A DNA stretch of 61,196 nucleotides from Sphingomonas sp. ERG5 (GTDB lineage Bacteria > Pseudomonadota > Alphaproteobacteria > Sphingomonadales > Sphingomonadaceae), in assembly GCF_000803065.1 (NCBI RefSeq), contig NZ_JSXI01000025.1, forward strand, positions 1 to 61,196. Direction: 5' to 3'. The position numbers and the translations under genes are program-made. Positions 16,782 through 24,944 of this stretch are shown one piece after another (position 1 is the first letter of the stretch; each line of letters begins with the position of its first letter). Under the pieces are notes generated by a model, which was not told the origin of the DNA, searched no databases, and saw only the letters and a program-made list of their open reading frames with translations.

Positions 16782-16865
16782 CCGTTCGTGCCGAGCCTGT
16801 CGAAGCACCGTTCTTTTTTGACGTCGCAAAGAAGAACGGCCCTTCGACAGGCTCCGGGCGAACGG
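16782..16865. repeat. Sphingomonad-type long inverted repeat
   Basis: Imperfect inverted repeat with outer arms CCGTTCG/CGAACGG and inner arms GAGCCTGTCGAAG/CTTCGACAGGCTC plus CCGTTCTT/AAGAACGG. Elements of this form are common in intergenic DNA of sphingomonads and can fold into one long hairpin. It lies just past the end of ald. Confidence 0.75.
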
Positions 16866-16879
16866 TGAGTCGGCAGTGT

Positions 16880-17986
16880 TCAGGCGGCCCAGGCCTCAAA
16901 CGGCAAGTCGAGCGCATCGGCCACCGCCTGGTGACGGATCTTGCCATTTGACACATTCAGGCCGTTGGCGAGATGCGGGTCGGCGGCCATCGCCTTTTCC
17001 GCACCAAGGCTCGCCAGCTTCAGCACGAAGGGCAGGGTCGCATTGTTGAGCGCGAAGGTGCTGGTGCGCGCGACCGCGCCCGGCATGTTGGCGACGCAAT
17101 AATGAATCACGCCATCGACTTCGAACACCGGGTCGTCATGGGTTGTCGCATGGCTGGTTTCGAAGCAACCGCCCTGGTCGATCGCGATATCGACCAGCAC
17201 CGACCCGCGCTTCATCGTCTTGAGCATCTCGCGCGTGACCAGCTTCGGGGCTGCTGCGCCGGGCACCAGCACCGCGCCGATCACGAGGTGCGCGTTCTTC
17301 ACTGCCGAAGCGATCGCTGCCTTGGAGGCATAGGCGGTCTTGATCTGGCTGGAGAAGAACATGTCGAGTTCGGCAAGGCGGGCGTTCGAAATGTCGTAGA
17401 TCGTCACATCGGCACGCATGCCGACCGCCATCTGCGCCGCGTTGACGCCGGACACGCCGCCGCCAAGGATCGCGACACGGGCAGGGGCCACGCCGGGGAC
17501 GCCGCCGAGCAGCACGCCGCGGCCGCCCTGTTCCTTTTCGAGATAATGCGCGCCGACCTGGATCGACATGCGACCGGCGACTTCCGACATCGGCTTGAGC
17601 AGCGGCAGCGAACGGTCGTTGGCGGTGACTGTTTCATAGGCGATGCAGGTCGCGCCCGACTTGATCAGCCCCTCGGCTTGCGCCTTGTCGGCGGCGAGGT
17701 GGAGATAGGTGAACAGCAAGTGGCGCGATTCGAGCAGCGCGATTTCACTCGGCTGCGGCTCCTTCACTTTCACGATCATGTCCGACTGCGCGAACACGCT
17801 GGCGGCGTCGGGCACGATCGTCGCGCCGGCGTCGATATAGTCCTGGTCTTCGAAATCGATGCCGAGACCGGCACCAGTCTGTACCACGACTTTATGGCCG
17901 AGCGCGGTCAGTTCCGACACCGATGGCGGCGTCAGGCCGACGCGATATTCGTGATTCTTGATTTCCTTGGGGACACCGACACGCAT
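16880..17986 (-). CDS. ald: Alanine dehydrogenase
   Basis: NAD-dependent L-alanine dehydrogenase that interconverts alanine with pyruvate and ammonia. It is full length at 368 aa. The N terminus [20 protein letters not shown] is diagnostic for the Ald/PntA-like fold. The Rossmann motif [20 protein letters not shown] lies mid-protein, and [36 protein letters not shown] sequence forms the C-terminal signature region. The gene is transcribed away from a divergent Lrp/AsnC-family gene, a pairing known to control ald in several bacteria. Confidence 0.97.
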   Translation of the reverse strand: MRVGVPKEIKNHEYRVGLTPPSVSELTALGHKVVVQTGAGLGIDFEDQDYIDAGATIVPDAASVFAQSDMIVKVKEPQPSEIALLESRHLLFTYLHLAADKAQAEGLIKSGATCIAYETVTANDRSLPLLKPMSEVAGRMSIQVGAHYLEKEQGGRGVLLGGVPGVAPARVAILGGGVSGVNAAQMAVGMRADVTIYDISNARLAELDMFFSSQIKTAYASKAAIASAVKNAHLVIGAVLVPGAAAPKLVTREMLKTMKRGSVLVDIAIDQGGCFETSHATTHDDPVFEVDGVIHYCVANMPGAVARTSTFALNNATLPFVLKLASLGAEKAMAADPHLANGLNVSNGKIRHQAVADALDLPFEAWAA

Positions 17987-18111
17987 GGCGAAACTCTCCG
18001 GATCGAATTGTTATGGCGCATCATACCGCGTTCCAGGCCTCAAATCTCTGCAAATTACTATGGCGAAACGGGGGGTGATTGCATACATTGCCGGTATGAT
18101 CGGGGAATTGA
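17987..18111. promoter_or_regulatory. Divergent ald / Lrp-family intergenic control region
   Basis: The 125-bp gap must hold both promoters. It contains AT-richer blocks (around GCAAATTACTATGG, 18050-18063) and an imperfect dyad TGCATAC-N6-GGTATGA near 18080-18099. These could be binding sites of the Lrp-like regulator encoded next to it, but no clear consensus can be claimed from one sequence. Confidence 0.35.
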
Positions 18112-18597
18112 ATGGAAATCATGCAACTTAACCGGATAGACTCGGCAATATTGCAATTGCTCGCCGCCGACGCGCGGGCGTCGGTCAGCAGCATCGCCGC
18201 ACAGGTAGGCCTGTCGCAATCAGCCTGTACCCGGCGCATTCAGGCACTCGAGTCGTCGGGGCATATCCTAGGCTATGGGGCGCATCTCGGTCATCGGCGG
18301 CTTGGCTTTCGGGTTACTGCGCTGGTCGACATTACGCTCGGCACGCAGGTCGACGAGGATCTTGCCCAGTTCGAACGCGCGGTGGCGGCAATCGATGGCA
18401 TCGTCGAATGCGCGCTGGTTTCCGGCGCGCAGGATTACCGGCTGAAGATCATATGCCGCGACCTCGACGATTATGAACGCATGCACCGCGAACATCTCGG
18501 CCGATTGCCCGGGGTGAACACGATCAGCAGCAGCTTCGTACTCCGCGCCGTTCCGACCCGGGGCGAGGCGGATGCCTTGTTCGCCGGCGCGGCATGA
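18112..18597 (+). CDS. Lrp/AsnC-family transcriptional regulator
   Basis: Feast/famine regulator with an N-terminal winged helix-turn-helix (LNRIDSAILQLLAADARAS, then VSSIAAQVGLSQSACTRRI) and a C-terminal RAM ligand domain (VDITLGTQVDEDLAQFERAV to LPGVNTISSSFVL). At 161 aa it is the usual size. Divergent orientation from ald suggests it controls alanine dehydrogenase in response to alanine or a related amino acid, by analogy with AldR-type regulators. An in-frame ATG at 18121 is an alternative start. Confidence 0.92.
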   Translation: MEIMQLNRIDSAILQLLAADARASVSSIAAQVGLSQSACTRRIQALESSGHILGYGAHLGHRRLGFRVTALVDITLGTQVDEDLAQFERAVAAIDGIVECALVSGAQDYRLKIICRDLDDYERMHREHLGRLPGVNTISSSFVLRAVPTRGEADALFAGAA

Positions 18598-18711
18598 CCA
18601 TATGTTGCGGCCTTACCCGGCGCGTGATAGGCGCGCCACGCAACCGGCTAGGCGTCGGTCGCGTTTGGCCAAGATGCGATTGATGCAAATCCCGATCAGA
18701 GTGCTGCCCCG

Positions 18712-20646
18712 GTGACCACCGGTACCCCTGAAATCGTCGCTGAACCGGGCGCCGACCAAGTCGGCGCGCCTGCGGCGCATTGCCATGGCCCCGACGGCAT
18801 CATCAAATTGTCGCTTGGCGCGATCGGCGTGGTGTTCGGCGATATCGGCACCAGCCCGCTCTACGCGTTTCGGGAGACCTTTGCCGGGCATCACCCGCTG
18901 GCCGTCGATGCGTTCCACATCATGGGCGTGGTCAGCCTGATGTTCTGGTCGATGATGCTGGTCGTGACGGTCAAATATGTCAGCATCATCATGCGCGCCG
19001 ACAATAAGGGCGAAGGGGGCAGTCTCGCCTTGCTCGCTTTGGTGTCGGGCAAGACCAAGACCAAGCGCTGGAGCGCCGGCATCGTGCTGCTCGGTGTGTT
19101 CGCCACCGCGCTGTTCTACGGCGACAGCATGATCACCCCGGCGGTGACCGTACTTGGCGCGGTCGAGGGGCTGGCGATCGCTGCGCCGGGCCTGGGCGGG
19201 CTGGTGCTGCCGATCGCGGTGGTCATCCTCGTCGCGCTCTTCTCGATCCAGCGCAGCGGCACCTCGAAGATCGGGCTGTTCTTCGGCCCGGTCATGCTGC
19301 TCTATTTCGCGGTCATCGCGACGCTCGGCCTGCTCAGCGTGATCAAGACGCCCGATATTCTCTGGGCCTTCTCGCCGCATTACGCGGTCGAATTCTTTCT
19401 CTACGACCCGGTGCGCGCTTTCCTGGCGCTTGGCTCGGTTGTGCTGGCGGTGACCGGCGCCGAGGCGCTCTATGCCGATATGGGGCATTTCGGCCGCAAC
19501 CCGATTCGCGTCTCCTGGCTGTTCTTCGTGCTGCCGGCACTGATCATGAACTATATGGGGCAGGGTGCGATGCTGATGCGCGACGGCACGCCCGCGCTGG
19601 CCAGCCCGTTCTACCTGCTCGCACCTGAATATCTGCAGCTGCCGCTGGTGCTGCTCGCCACCGCTGCGGCGGTGATCGCCAGCCAGGCGGTGATCACCGG
19701 CGCCTTTTCGGTCACGCAACAGGCGATCCAGCTCGGCTTCATCCCGCGCCTGCGCATCGAACATACCAGCGCCTCGACCGCGGGGCAGATTTATATCCCG
19801 CTGGTCAACTGGCTGCTGATGGCCATGGTCCTGCTGTTGGTGCTGGCGTTCCGGTCGTCGGCCAACCTGACCTCGGCCTATGGCATCGCGGTGACCGGTG
19901 CGATGATGATCGACACCTGCCTGCTCGGCGTGGTGCTGTTCCGGTTGTGGAACTGGCCGTCCTATTATGCCGTCCCGCTGCTGGCGGTGCTGTTCCTGGT
20001 CGATGGCGCCTATTTCGCCGCCAACCTGACCAAGGTGCCTGATGGCGGCTGGTTCCCGCTGCTCATCGGGCTGATCATCTTCACCCTGCTGACCACCTGG
20101 GCCAAGGGCCGCAAGTTGATGATCGAGCGAATGCGCGAGGGCGCGATGCCGATCAAGGTGTTCATCCAGTCGGCCGCAACCTCGGCCACGCGCGTGCCCG
20201 GCACCGCGGTGTTCATGACCTCATCGCCCGAGGGGGTGCCGCACGCGCTGCTCCATAACCTCAAGCACAACAAGGTGCTGCACGAACGCATCATCCTGCT
20301 CACCATCAAGATCATGGACGAGCCCTATTATCCTGATGACGGCCGCTGTTACCTTGAGAATCTCGACCAGGGTTTCCACCGCATGGTGCTGAAATACGGC
20401 TTCATGCAGGAACCCGATGTGCCGGCCGCGCTGGCGCGCATCCATCAATGCGGTGCGGATTTCCGCATGATGGACACCAGCTTCTTCCTGTCGCGGCAGA
20501 CGCTGCTGCTCTCGGCGCGGCCGGGAATGATGGTCTGGCGCGAAAAGCTCTTCGCCTGGATGTTGCGCAATGCGGAAAGCGCGATGGAGTTTTTCCGCCT
20601 GCCGACCAACCGCGTGGTCGAACTGGGCAGCCAGGTCGAGATTTGA
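18712..20646 (+). CDS. kup: Potassium uptake protein Kup
   Basis: Proton-coupled potassium transporter of the Kup/HAK family. It is full length at 644 aa, with about 12 membrane segments and a cytoplasmic C-terminal domain. The family motif [19 protein letters not shown] is near residue 40, and the adjoining [15 protein letters not shown] and [20 protein letters not shown] are also diagnostic. The start codon appears to be GTG at 18712. The stop overlaps the next gene. Confidence 0.96.
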   Translation: MTTGTPEIVAEPGADQVGAPAAHCHGPDGIIKLSLGAIGVVFGDIGTSPLYAFRETFAGHHPLAVDAFHIMGVVSLMFWSMMLVVTVKYVSIIMRADNKGEGGSLALLALVSGKTKTKRWSAGIVLLGVFATALFYGDSMITPAVTVLGAVEGLAIAAPGLGGLVLPIAVVILVALFSIQRSGTSKIGLFFGPVMLLYFAVIATLGLLSVIKTPDILWAFSPHYAVEFFLYDPVRAFLALGSVVLAVTGAEALYADMGHFGRNPIRVSWLFFVLPALIMNYMGQGAMLMRDGTPALASPFYLLAPEYLQLPLVLLATAAAVIASQAVITGAFSVTQQAIQLGFIPRLRIEHTSASTAGQIYIPLVNWLLMAMVLLLVLAFRSSANLTSAYGIAVTGAMMIDTCLLGVVLFRLWNWPSYYAVPLLAVLFLVDGAYFAANLTKVPDGGWFPLLIGLIIFTLLTTWAKGRKLMIERMREGAMPIKVFIQSAATSATRVPGTAVFMTSSPEGVPHALLHNLKHNKVLHERIILLTIKIMDEPYYPDDGRCYLENLDQGFHRMVLKYGFMQEPDVPAALARIHQCGADFRMMDTSFFLSRQTLLLSARPGMMVWREKLFAWMLRNAESAMEFFRLPTNRVVELGSQVEI

Positions 20647-21152
20647 GCGCAGCCGCCCCGATCATCGTCACGGCGCTGTTCGGCAAGCAGGACACGGCGT
20701 ATTTCGACACCCTGCGCCGCGTGTATTTTCCAGCCGAACGCAATCAGTTGCCGGCGCATTTGACTATGTTCCATCATCTTGGGCCATCGCTCGAAGCGGA
20801 ACTCAAGCAACGCCTCGCGGGCGAGACGCGCGGCGTGCCGGGGCCGGCAGCGCGCATCGCTGGCCTGATGTCGCTGGGCAAGGGTGTGGCATTCCGGATC
20901 GAATCACCCGAACTTGCCGACATCCGCGACCGGCTGGCCGACGCCTTCTCGGCAATGCTGACGCCGCAGGATGCCGTCGGATGGCGGCCGCACGTCACGG
21001 TACAGAACAAAGTGACGCCTGCCGAGGCCAAGGCGCTGCAAGCGGCGCTGGCGCTGGATTTCCGCCCGCGCCCGGTTGCAATCGCCGGTCTGGCGAGCTG
21101 GTGGTATCGTGGCGGCCCCTGGGAACCGCTGTCGCGTCATATGTTCGCTTGA
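20643..21152 (+). CDS. 2'-5' RNA ligase / 2H phosphoesterase family protein
   Basis: Small cytoplasmic protein of about 169 aa with the two H-x-T motifs that define the 2H phosphoesterase superfamily: HLTMF in the first half and HVTVQ in the second. Between them is the [11 protein letters not shown] strand typical of the family. Members act on 2',5' or cyclic phosphodiester bonds, but the physiological substrate cannot be inferred. The start appears to be TTG at 20643, overlapping the kup stop. The stop codon lies inside the -35 box of the tRNA-Met promoter. Confidence 0.8.
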   Translation: MSAAAPIIVTALFGKQDTAYFDTLRRVYFPAERNQLPAHLTMFHHLGPSLEAELKQRLAGETRGVPGPAARIAGLMSLGKGVAFRIESPELADIRDRLADAFSAMLTPQDAVGWRPHVTVQNKVTPAEAKALQAALALDFRPRPVAIAGLASWWYRGGPWEPLSRHMFA

Positions 21153-21177
21153 CCGCTTTCGCGCGCGTTCCTATAGC
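21149..21177 (+). promoter_or_regulatory. Promoter of tRNA-Met
   Basis: TTGACC at 21149-21154 and TATAGC at 21172-21177 are separated by 17 bp. The -35 box overlaps the stop codon of the preceding gene. The predicted start is about 25 bp upstream of the mature tRNA end. Confidence 0.65.
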
Positions 21178-21207
21178 CCGCGCCTCGCGAGTGAAGCGGC
21201 CTTTCGG

Positions 21208-21284
21208 GGCGGAGTAGCTCAGCTGGTTAGAGCACGGGAATCATAATCCTGGGGTCGGGGGTTCAAGTCCCTCCTCCGCTACCA
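21208..21284 (+). tRNA. tRNA-Met (CAT anticodon, elongator type)
   Basis: The acceptor GGCGGAG pairs with CTCCGCT (G-U at the first pair). The D arm is AGCTCAGCTGGTTAGAGC, the anticodon CAT is in AATCATAAT, and the T arm contains GGGGGTTCAAGTCCC. CCA is encoded at 21282-21284 and the discriminator is A. A first-base pair able to form and the overall sequence match alphaproteobacterial elongator tRNA-Met rather than the initiator, whose first pair is mismatched. Confidence 0.95.
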
Positions 21285-21308
21285 CTCGCGAGCCTGTGCC
21301 AAGCCTGC

Positions 21309-21962
21309 TCAGGGCAAGCGCTTCGCGCTCCGAATCAGGATTGGCGGCACCAGCATCTGCCCCTTCATCACGCCTTCTCCGGCAGTCGGCGAGGGAGGTG
21401 CGTCGAGGATGCGTGTGACCACATCCATGCCCTCGACGACATGACCGAACGCGGCATAGCCAAGATTGTCGCCCGGCTGGCTCGGATCGGCATCGAGCGA
21501 CGGCTGGTCACCGACGCTGATGGTAAAGTCGCCGGTCGCCGAGCCCGGAGCGTGACGCGCGATCGAGATCGTGCCGTTCAAATGCTTGAGGCCGGTCAGG
21601 GTGGTCGGCTCATGCTTGATCGGCGGCAGGACGCGCTTGGGGGCGTACTGCACCCCGAACTGAACGAATCCGAAGGCCGGAGCGACCTTGACCGTGCGAT
21701 AGAAGCCGATGCCGTCAAGCCGCTTCTGATCGACATAGCGCAGGAAATTGGCCGTGGTGATCGGTGCGCGCTCCTTTTCGAGCTCAAGCACGATCCGGCC
21801 CTGATCCGTCTCAAGCGCGACACGCACCGTGGCGGGAGCTGGCGCAGGAGCGGGCACCGGGGTGGGGGCAGGTGGTGGAGCACTCTGGGCATGTGCACCG
21901 GACGCGCTCAGCGCGGCAGCCAGAAGAATCGGTCGGAAGAACATCGGCATCCTCATCCGCAT
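21309..21962 (-). CDS. Periplasmic cyclophilin-type peptidyl-prolyl isomerase
   Basis: Secreted cis-trans prolyl isomerase. It has a signal peptide (FFRPILLAAALSASGAHAQS), then a Pro/Ala-rich spacer (PAPTPVPAPAPAPATV), then a cyclophilin domain from VRVALETDQGRIVLELE with TTANFLRYV, GTISIARHAPGSATGDF and FGHVVEGMDVV. Four in-frame ATGs (21962, 21956, 21950, 21944) can start it. The last has GAGG at a good distance and would begin MFFRPILL. A longer upstream extension is unlikely. Confidence 0.9.
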   Translation of the reverse strand: MRMRMPMFFRPILLAAALSASGAHAQSAPPPAPTPVPAPAPAPATVRVALETDQGRIVLELEKERAPITTANFLRYVDQKRLDGIGFYRTVKVAPAFGFVQFGVQYAPKRVLPPIKHEPTTLTGLKHLNGTISIARHAPGSATGDFTISVGDQPSLDADPSQPGDNLGYAAFGHVVEGMDVVTRILDAPPSPTAGEGVMKGQMLVPPILIRSAKRLP

Positions 21963-22113
21963 GGTGTCGGCAGGCCTTATAACCCGATCACGCCCAATCA
22001 CATCTAGGGCAGCAGCAAGAATCGATATCCTTCCACAGGCGCCATCACCTCCCATGTTGCATTGGCACGCGGGCACGCCTTAGAAGCGCGGCTTCGCCAG
22101 AACGGACGCTTTC

Positions 22114-23079
22114 ATGACCACCCACACGACCAAGATGCTCATCCTCGGTTCCGGCCCCGCCGGCCTGTCCGCCGCCATCTATGGCGCGCGCGCCGGGATG
22201 GCGCCGATCGTCGTGCAGGGGATCCAGCCGGGCGGCCAGCTGACCACCACCACCGATGTCGAGAATTACCCCGGCTTCGCCGACGTGATCCAGGGGCCGT
22301 GGCTGATGGAGCAGATGCAGGCCCAGGCCGAGCATGTCGGCACGCGGCTGATGTGGGACACGATCGTCGAAGTCGACCTGACGCGTCGCCCGTTTCGGCT
22401 GATCGGCGATGGCGGCGATGTCTATGAAGGCGATGTGCTGGTCATCGCGACCGGCGCGCAGGCCAAATGGCTTGGGCTCGACAGCGAGGATCTGCTCAAG
22501 GGCAAGGGCGTCAGCGCCTGCGCGACCTGTGACGGTTTCTTCTATCGCGGCAAGCGCGTCGCGGTGATCGGCGGCGGCAACACCGCGGTCGAGGAAGCGC
22601 TATACCTGACCAACCATTCGCCCGATGTGACGCTGATCCACCGTCGCGACAGCTTCCGCGCCGAAAAGATCCTCCAGGACCGGCTGTTCGCGCACAAGGG
22701 CATCAAGGTGCTGTGGAACAAGGAAGTCGACAGCTTCGTCGATGGCGGCGGCACCGCAGGCCTGGTGGGTATCGACCTGCGCGACACGGTGACTGGAGAG
22801 ATTTCGCGCGTCGATGTCGAGGGCGGTTTCGTTGCGATCGGGCATCATCCGGCCACCGAATTGTTCCGCGGCCATCTCGCGCTCGATTCGGACGGTTATA
22901 TCGCGGTCGAGACCGGCACCACCCGCACTAGCGTGCCCGGCGTGTTCGCCTGCGGCGATGTGATGGACAAGATCTACCGCCAGGCGGTCACGGCGGCTGG
23001 AACCGGCTGTATGGCCGCGCTGGATGCCGAGCGCTTCCTTGCGACCGCCGAGTTCGAGGTCGCCGAAGCCGCCGAGTGA
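22114..23079 (+). CDS. trxB: Thioredoxin reductase
   Basis: FAD-dependent NADPH:thioredoxin oxidoreductase. It is full length at 321 aa, with FAD motif LGSGPAGLSAAIYGARAGM, redox-active CATC in SACATCDGFFYRG, NADPH motif VIGGGNTAVEEALYL with the HRRDSFRAEKI that follows, and the C-terminal FAD motif GVFACGDVMDK. A strong perfect hairpin follows the stop immediately. Confidence 0.97.
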   Translation: MTTHTTKMLILGSGPAGLSAAIYGARAGMAPIVVQGIQPGGQLTTTTDVENYPGFADVIQGPWLMEQMQAQAEHVGTRLMWDTIVEVDLTRRPFRLIGDGGDVYEGDVLVIATGAQAKWLGLDSEDLLKGKGVSACATCDGFFYRGKRVAVIGGGNTAVEEALYLTNHSPDVTLIHRRDSFRAEKILQDRLFAHKGIKVLWNKEVDSFVDGGGTAGLVGIDLRDTVTGEISRVDVEGGFVAIGHHPATELFRGHLALDSDGYIAVETGTTRTSVPGVFACGDVMDKIYRQAVTAAGTGCMAALDAERFLATAEFEVAEAAE

Positions 23080-23080
23080 C

Positions 23081-23111
23081 GTCATTCGCGCGCGAGCTGC
23101 GCGCGAATGAC
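23081..23111. terminator. Perfect 13-bp hairpin between convergent trxB and XrtA-hydrolase genes
   Basis: Arms 23081-23093 and 23099-23111 (GTCATTCGCGCGC and its exact complement) enclose the 5-nt loop GAGCT. There is no T tract on either strand. It covers the last codons of the leftward hydrolase gene. It is best read as a bidirectional transcription barrier or an mRNA 3'-end stabiliser. Confidence 0.55.
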
Positions 23112-23867
23112 CGATTCAAGCTCGGCCGCATCAGTGGCACGGGCGAAGCTATGCGATGCGGTGTCGATGATATGTGTCTGCGGTGCCCAGCCATGGCGGC
23201 GGCAGGCGTCGGCGAACGCGATGGCGGTCGCGTCCTGTCGCGCAAGGATGAACGTCACGCTATCGGTGTGGCCGCTCAGCGCGCGTCGCACACGGGCCGC
23301 GAGGCTATGCGGTTCCTGAGTATTACTCCTCGAAGCTTTCAATAAGCCTTTGAATAATTTTCCAAAGCTGATTCCACCCTTGATCAGCCGAAGCCAGGTC
23401 CCCGGATCGCGCAGCCGCTCGACATAACGCGCGCGGATCGCAGCGGCGGGCGGTAGATCGTCATCCTCCTCAATCACCCAGGGATTGGACAGGATCAGCG
23501 TTTCGATGCCCGCAACCTCATGGAACAGCGCAAGCGCGGTTGCTGCATCGCAATTGCCGAACGCGGCCAGACGCGTAACGTGCGGAACTTCCGCGCGAAA
23601 AGCTGTCGCTGCCGCTTTGATGTCATCGGCCGAGCTTTCGAAGCCGCCATTCTCGCCGCTCGAATCGCCAATGCCGCGCCGGTCGAAGCGAAACACGGGA
23701 ATGCCTGCCGCCGCGAGCCGTGCCGCGAGCAAGGCCATGCCGCGGTGCGCGCCGATGCGGATTTCATTGCCGCCGGAAACGATCAGCAAGCCGACGCTAC
23801 CCGGCGCCACGTCGAGCGTCCCGAGCAGCGTTTCGCCGGCGCAAGGGAAGGAGACTATGCGGCGCAT
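23082..23867 (-). CDS. Exosortase A-associated hydrolase 1 (alpha/beta fold)
   Basis: Alpha/beta-hydrolase-fold protein of the kind that accompanies exosortase A loci (hydrolase 1 type). Recognisable pieces are LLIVSGGNEIRIGAHRG, FDRRGIGDSSGENGGFE and a C-terminal SHSFARATDAAELES with a candidate catalytic His. The nucleophile elbow reads FGNCDAATA, so Cys106 takes the place usually held by Ser. The protein is 261 aa. It overlaps the hydrolase 2 gene and forms a leftward unit with it and an acyl carrier protein. Its substrate is unknown. Confidence 0.85.
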   Translation of the reverse strand: MRRIVSFPCAGETLLGTLDVAPGSVGLLIVSGGNEIRIGAHRGMALLAARLAAAGIPVFRFDRRGIGDSSGENGGFESSADDIKAAATAFRAEVPHVTRLAAFGNCDAATALALFHEVAGIETLILSNPWVIEEDDDLPPAAAIRARYVERLRDPGTWLRLIKGGISFGKLFKGLLKASRSNTQEPHSLAARVRRALSGHTDSVTFILARQDATAIAFADACRRHGWAPQTHIIDTASHSFARATDAAELESVIRAQLARE

Positions 23868-24559
23868 GTCGCGATCCAGGTGGCGATGTCGTGCGCAAGG
23901 AGCTTGGCCAGGACGAGGTCGTTGCCGGGCTCGGCACGCCGCCAGAGCGGTGCGCCGGCCGTCTTCAGGTCGGCAGGCTGAGCGTCGGTATCCAGCCGGA
24001 CTGTACGCAGCACCCCGCCGGTCGACGGCGTGGCATCGTTGAGAACGGTCAACAAGGCGCGACTGATGCGATTGCCCGCGAGTTCGAGTGGTGGACCGGG
24101 TCGTTCGATCGCGGATGGATCGAACGCTTCGCCACCGTCCTTTGCCGCCGCGAGGCGGGCGCGAAGCATGTCACGGACCAGCGCGGCACCGGGAGCGGGA
24201 GCGAAATGCCAGCGGCTGGCGACTGGCGCGTTCTGATCGATCAATGCGCCTCCGCGGATCGCGATGGCATGGACGGGGCCGGTGGTGCGCAGTGAAGCGG
24301 CAGCAGACGAAAATGCCTTTTGCCAATTGTTTAAGGATGATTGTTCAGTCTCAATAAGACTTTCGTTCGTACCTGGAAGATCGGGCAGGGCACTGCCGAT
24401 ACCGCGCGCTGCCAATTGACGCAGAATGGCGACCATGAACGCGCGTGTCCGGTTCGCTTCCTCGAACAACGGCATTGCGGCGATCACGACCGGGCCAGTG
24501 GTGGGACCGAAGCGAAGCATCGCTTCCCGTCCGCCGGACCAGTCGTAGGAGTCGATCAC
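23855..24559 (-). CDS. Exosortase A-associated hydrolase 2-like protein
   Basis: Predicted alpha/beta-fold protein of 234 aa that resembles the second hydrolase of exosortase A loci. FEEANRTRAFMVAILRQLAARG and LPDLPGTNESL match the strand-turn regions of the fold. The position of the nucleophile elbow reads AIRGGALI, without Ser or Cys, so activity is doubtful or uses other residues. The GTG start overlaps the end of the acyl carrier protein gene (GTGA). Assignment rests mainly on context. Confidence 0.72.
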   Translation of the reverse strand: MIDSYDWSGGREAMLRFGPTTGPVVIAAMPLFEEANRTRAFMVAILRQLAARGIGSALPDLPGTNESLIETEQSSLNNWQKAFSSAAASLRTTGPVHAIAIRGGALIDQNAPVASRWHFAPAPGAALVRDMLRARLAAAKDGGEAFDPSAIERPGPPLELAGNRISRALLTVLNDATPSTGGVLRTVRLDTDAQPADLKTAGAPLWRRAEPGNDLVLAKLLAHDIATWIATCAA

Positions 24560-24828
24560 CCCGTGGCCTTGGCGGTGGCGAAGCGCACCAATGCGCCGAA
24601 CGTCTCAAGCATCTCGCCATCGACTTCGTCGTCTTCGATCAGGATGCCGAGCCGCTCCTCGATCTCGGTCAGCAGGCCGGCAACAGCCATTGAATCGAGT
24701 TCGGGCAGCGCGCCGAACAGCGGCGTTTCGCTCCGGAACGTCGCAACGCGCTCCTCGCTCAGGCCAAGCACGTCGCGAAGGACGGCGCGGATCGTGGCGT
24801 CGATCATTTGCGTGTCATCAGGAAGCAC
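24556..24828 (-). CDS. Acyl carrier protein, exosortase A-associated
   Basis: A 90-residue acyl carrier protein. The phosphopantetheine attachment Ser is Ser46 in ELDSMAVAGLL, followed by ERLGILIEDDEVDGEMLETF, a typical ACP helix II-III region. It heads the leftward three-gene unit and sits opposite an acyl-CoA/ACP ligase, so the two probably work together to activate and carry an acyl or amino-acyl group. An in-frame ATG at 24807 is an alternative start. Confidence 0.88.
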   Translation of the reverse strand: MLPDDTQMIDATIRAVLRDVLGLSEERVATFRSETPLFGALPELDSMAVAGLLTEIEERLGILIEDDEVDGEMLETFGALVRFATAKATG

Positions 24829-24944
24829 TGCGAACCCTTGATTTCCCCCGTTATGGAGCCGCCGTTAGAGAATGCCGGGGTTTATGCCAAGGGCAACGCG
24901 AACGGGCGGCTTGGCAGCACGGTGGTGGAGGCTATCAAGGACGC

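Noticed and set aside
21309..22076. Longer start of the cyclophilin gene
   Set aside because: Residues before the ATG cluster at 21944-21962 do not fit a signal peptide, while the later starts place a normal signal sequence at the N terminus.
24591..24944. N-terminal extension of the acyl ligase
   Set aside because: The open frame runs opposite the acyl carrier protein gene and is Arg/Ser-rich. The family start fits the ATG at 24945.
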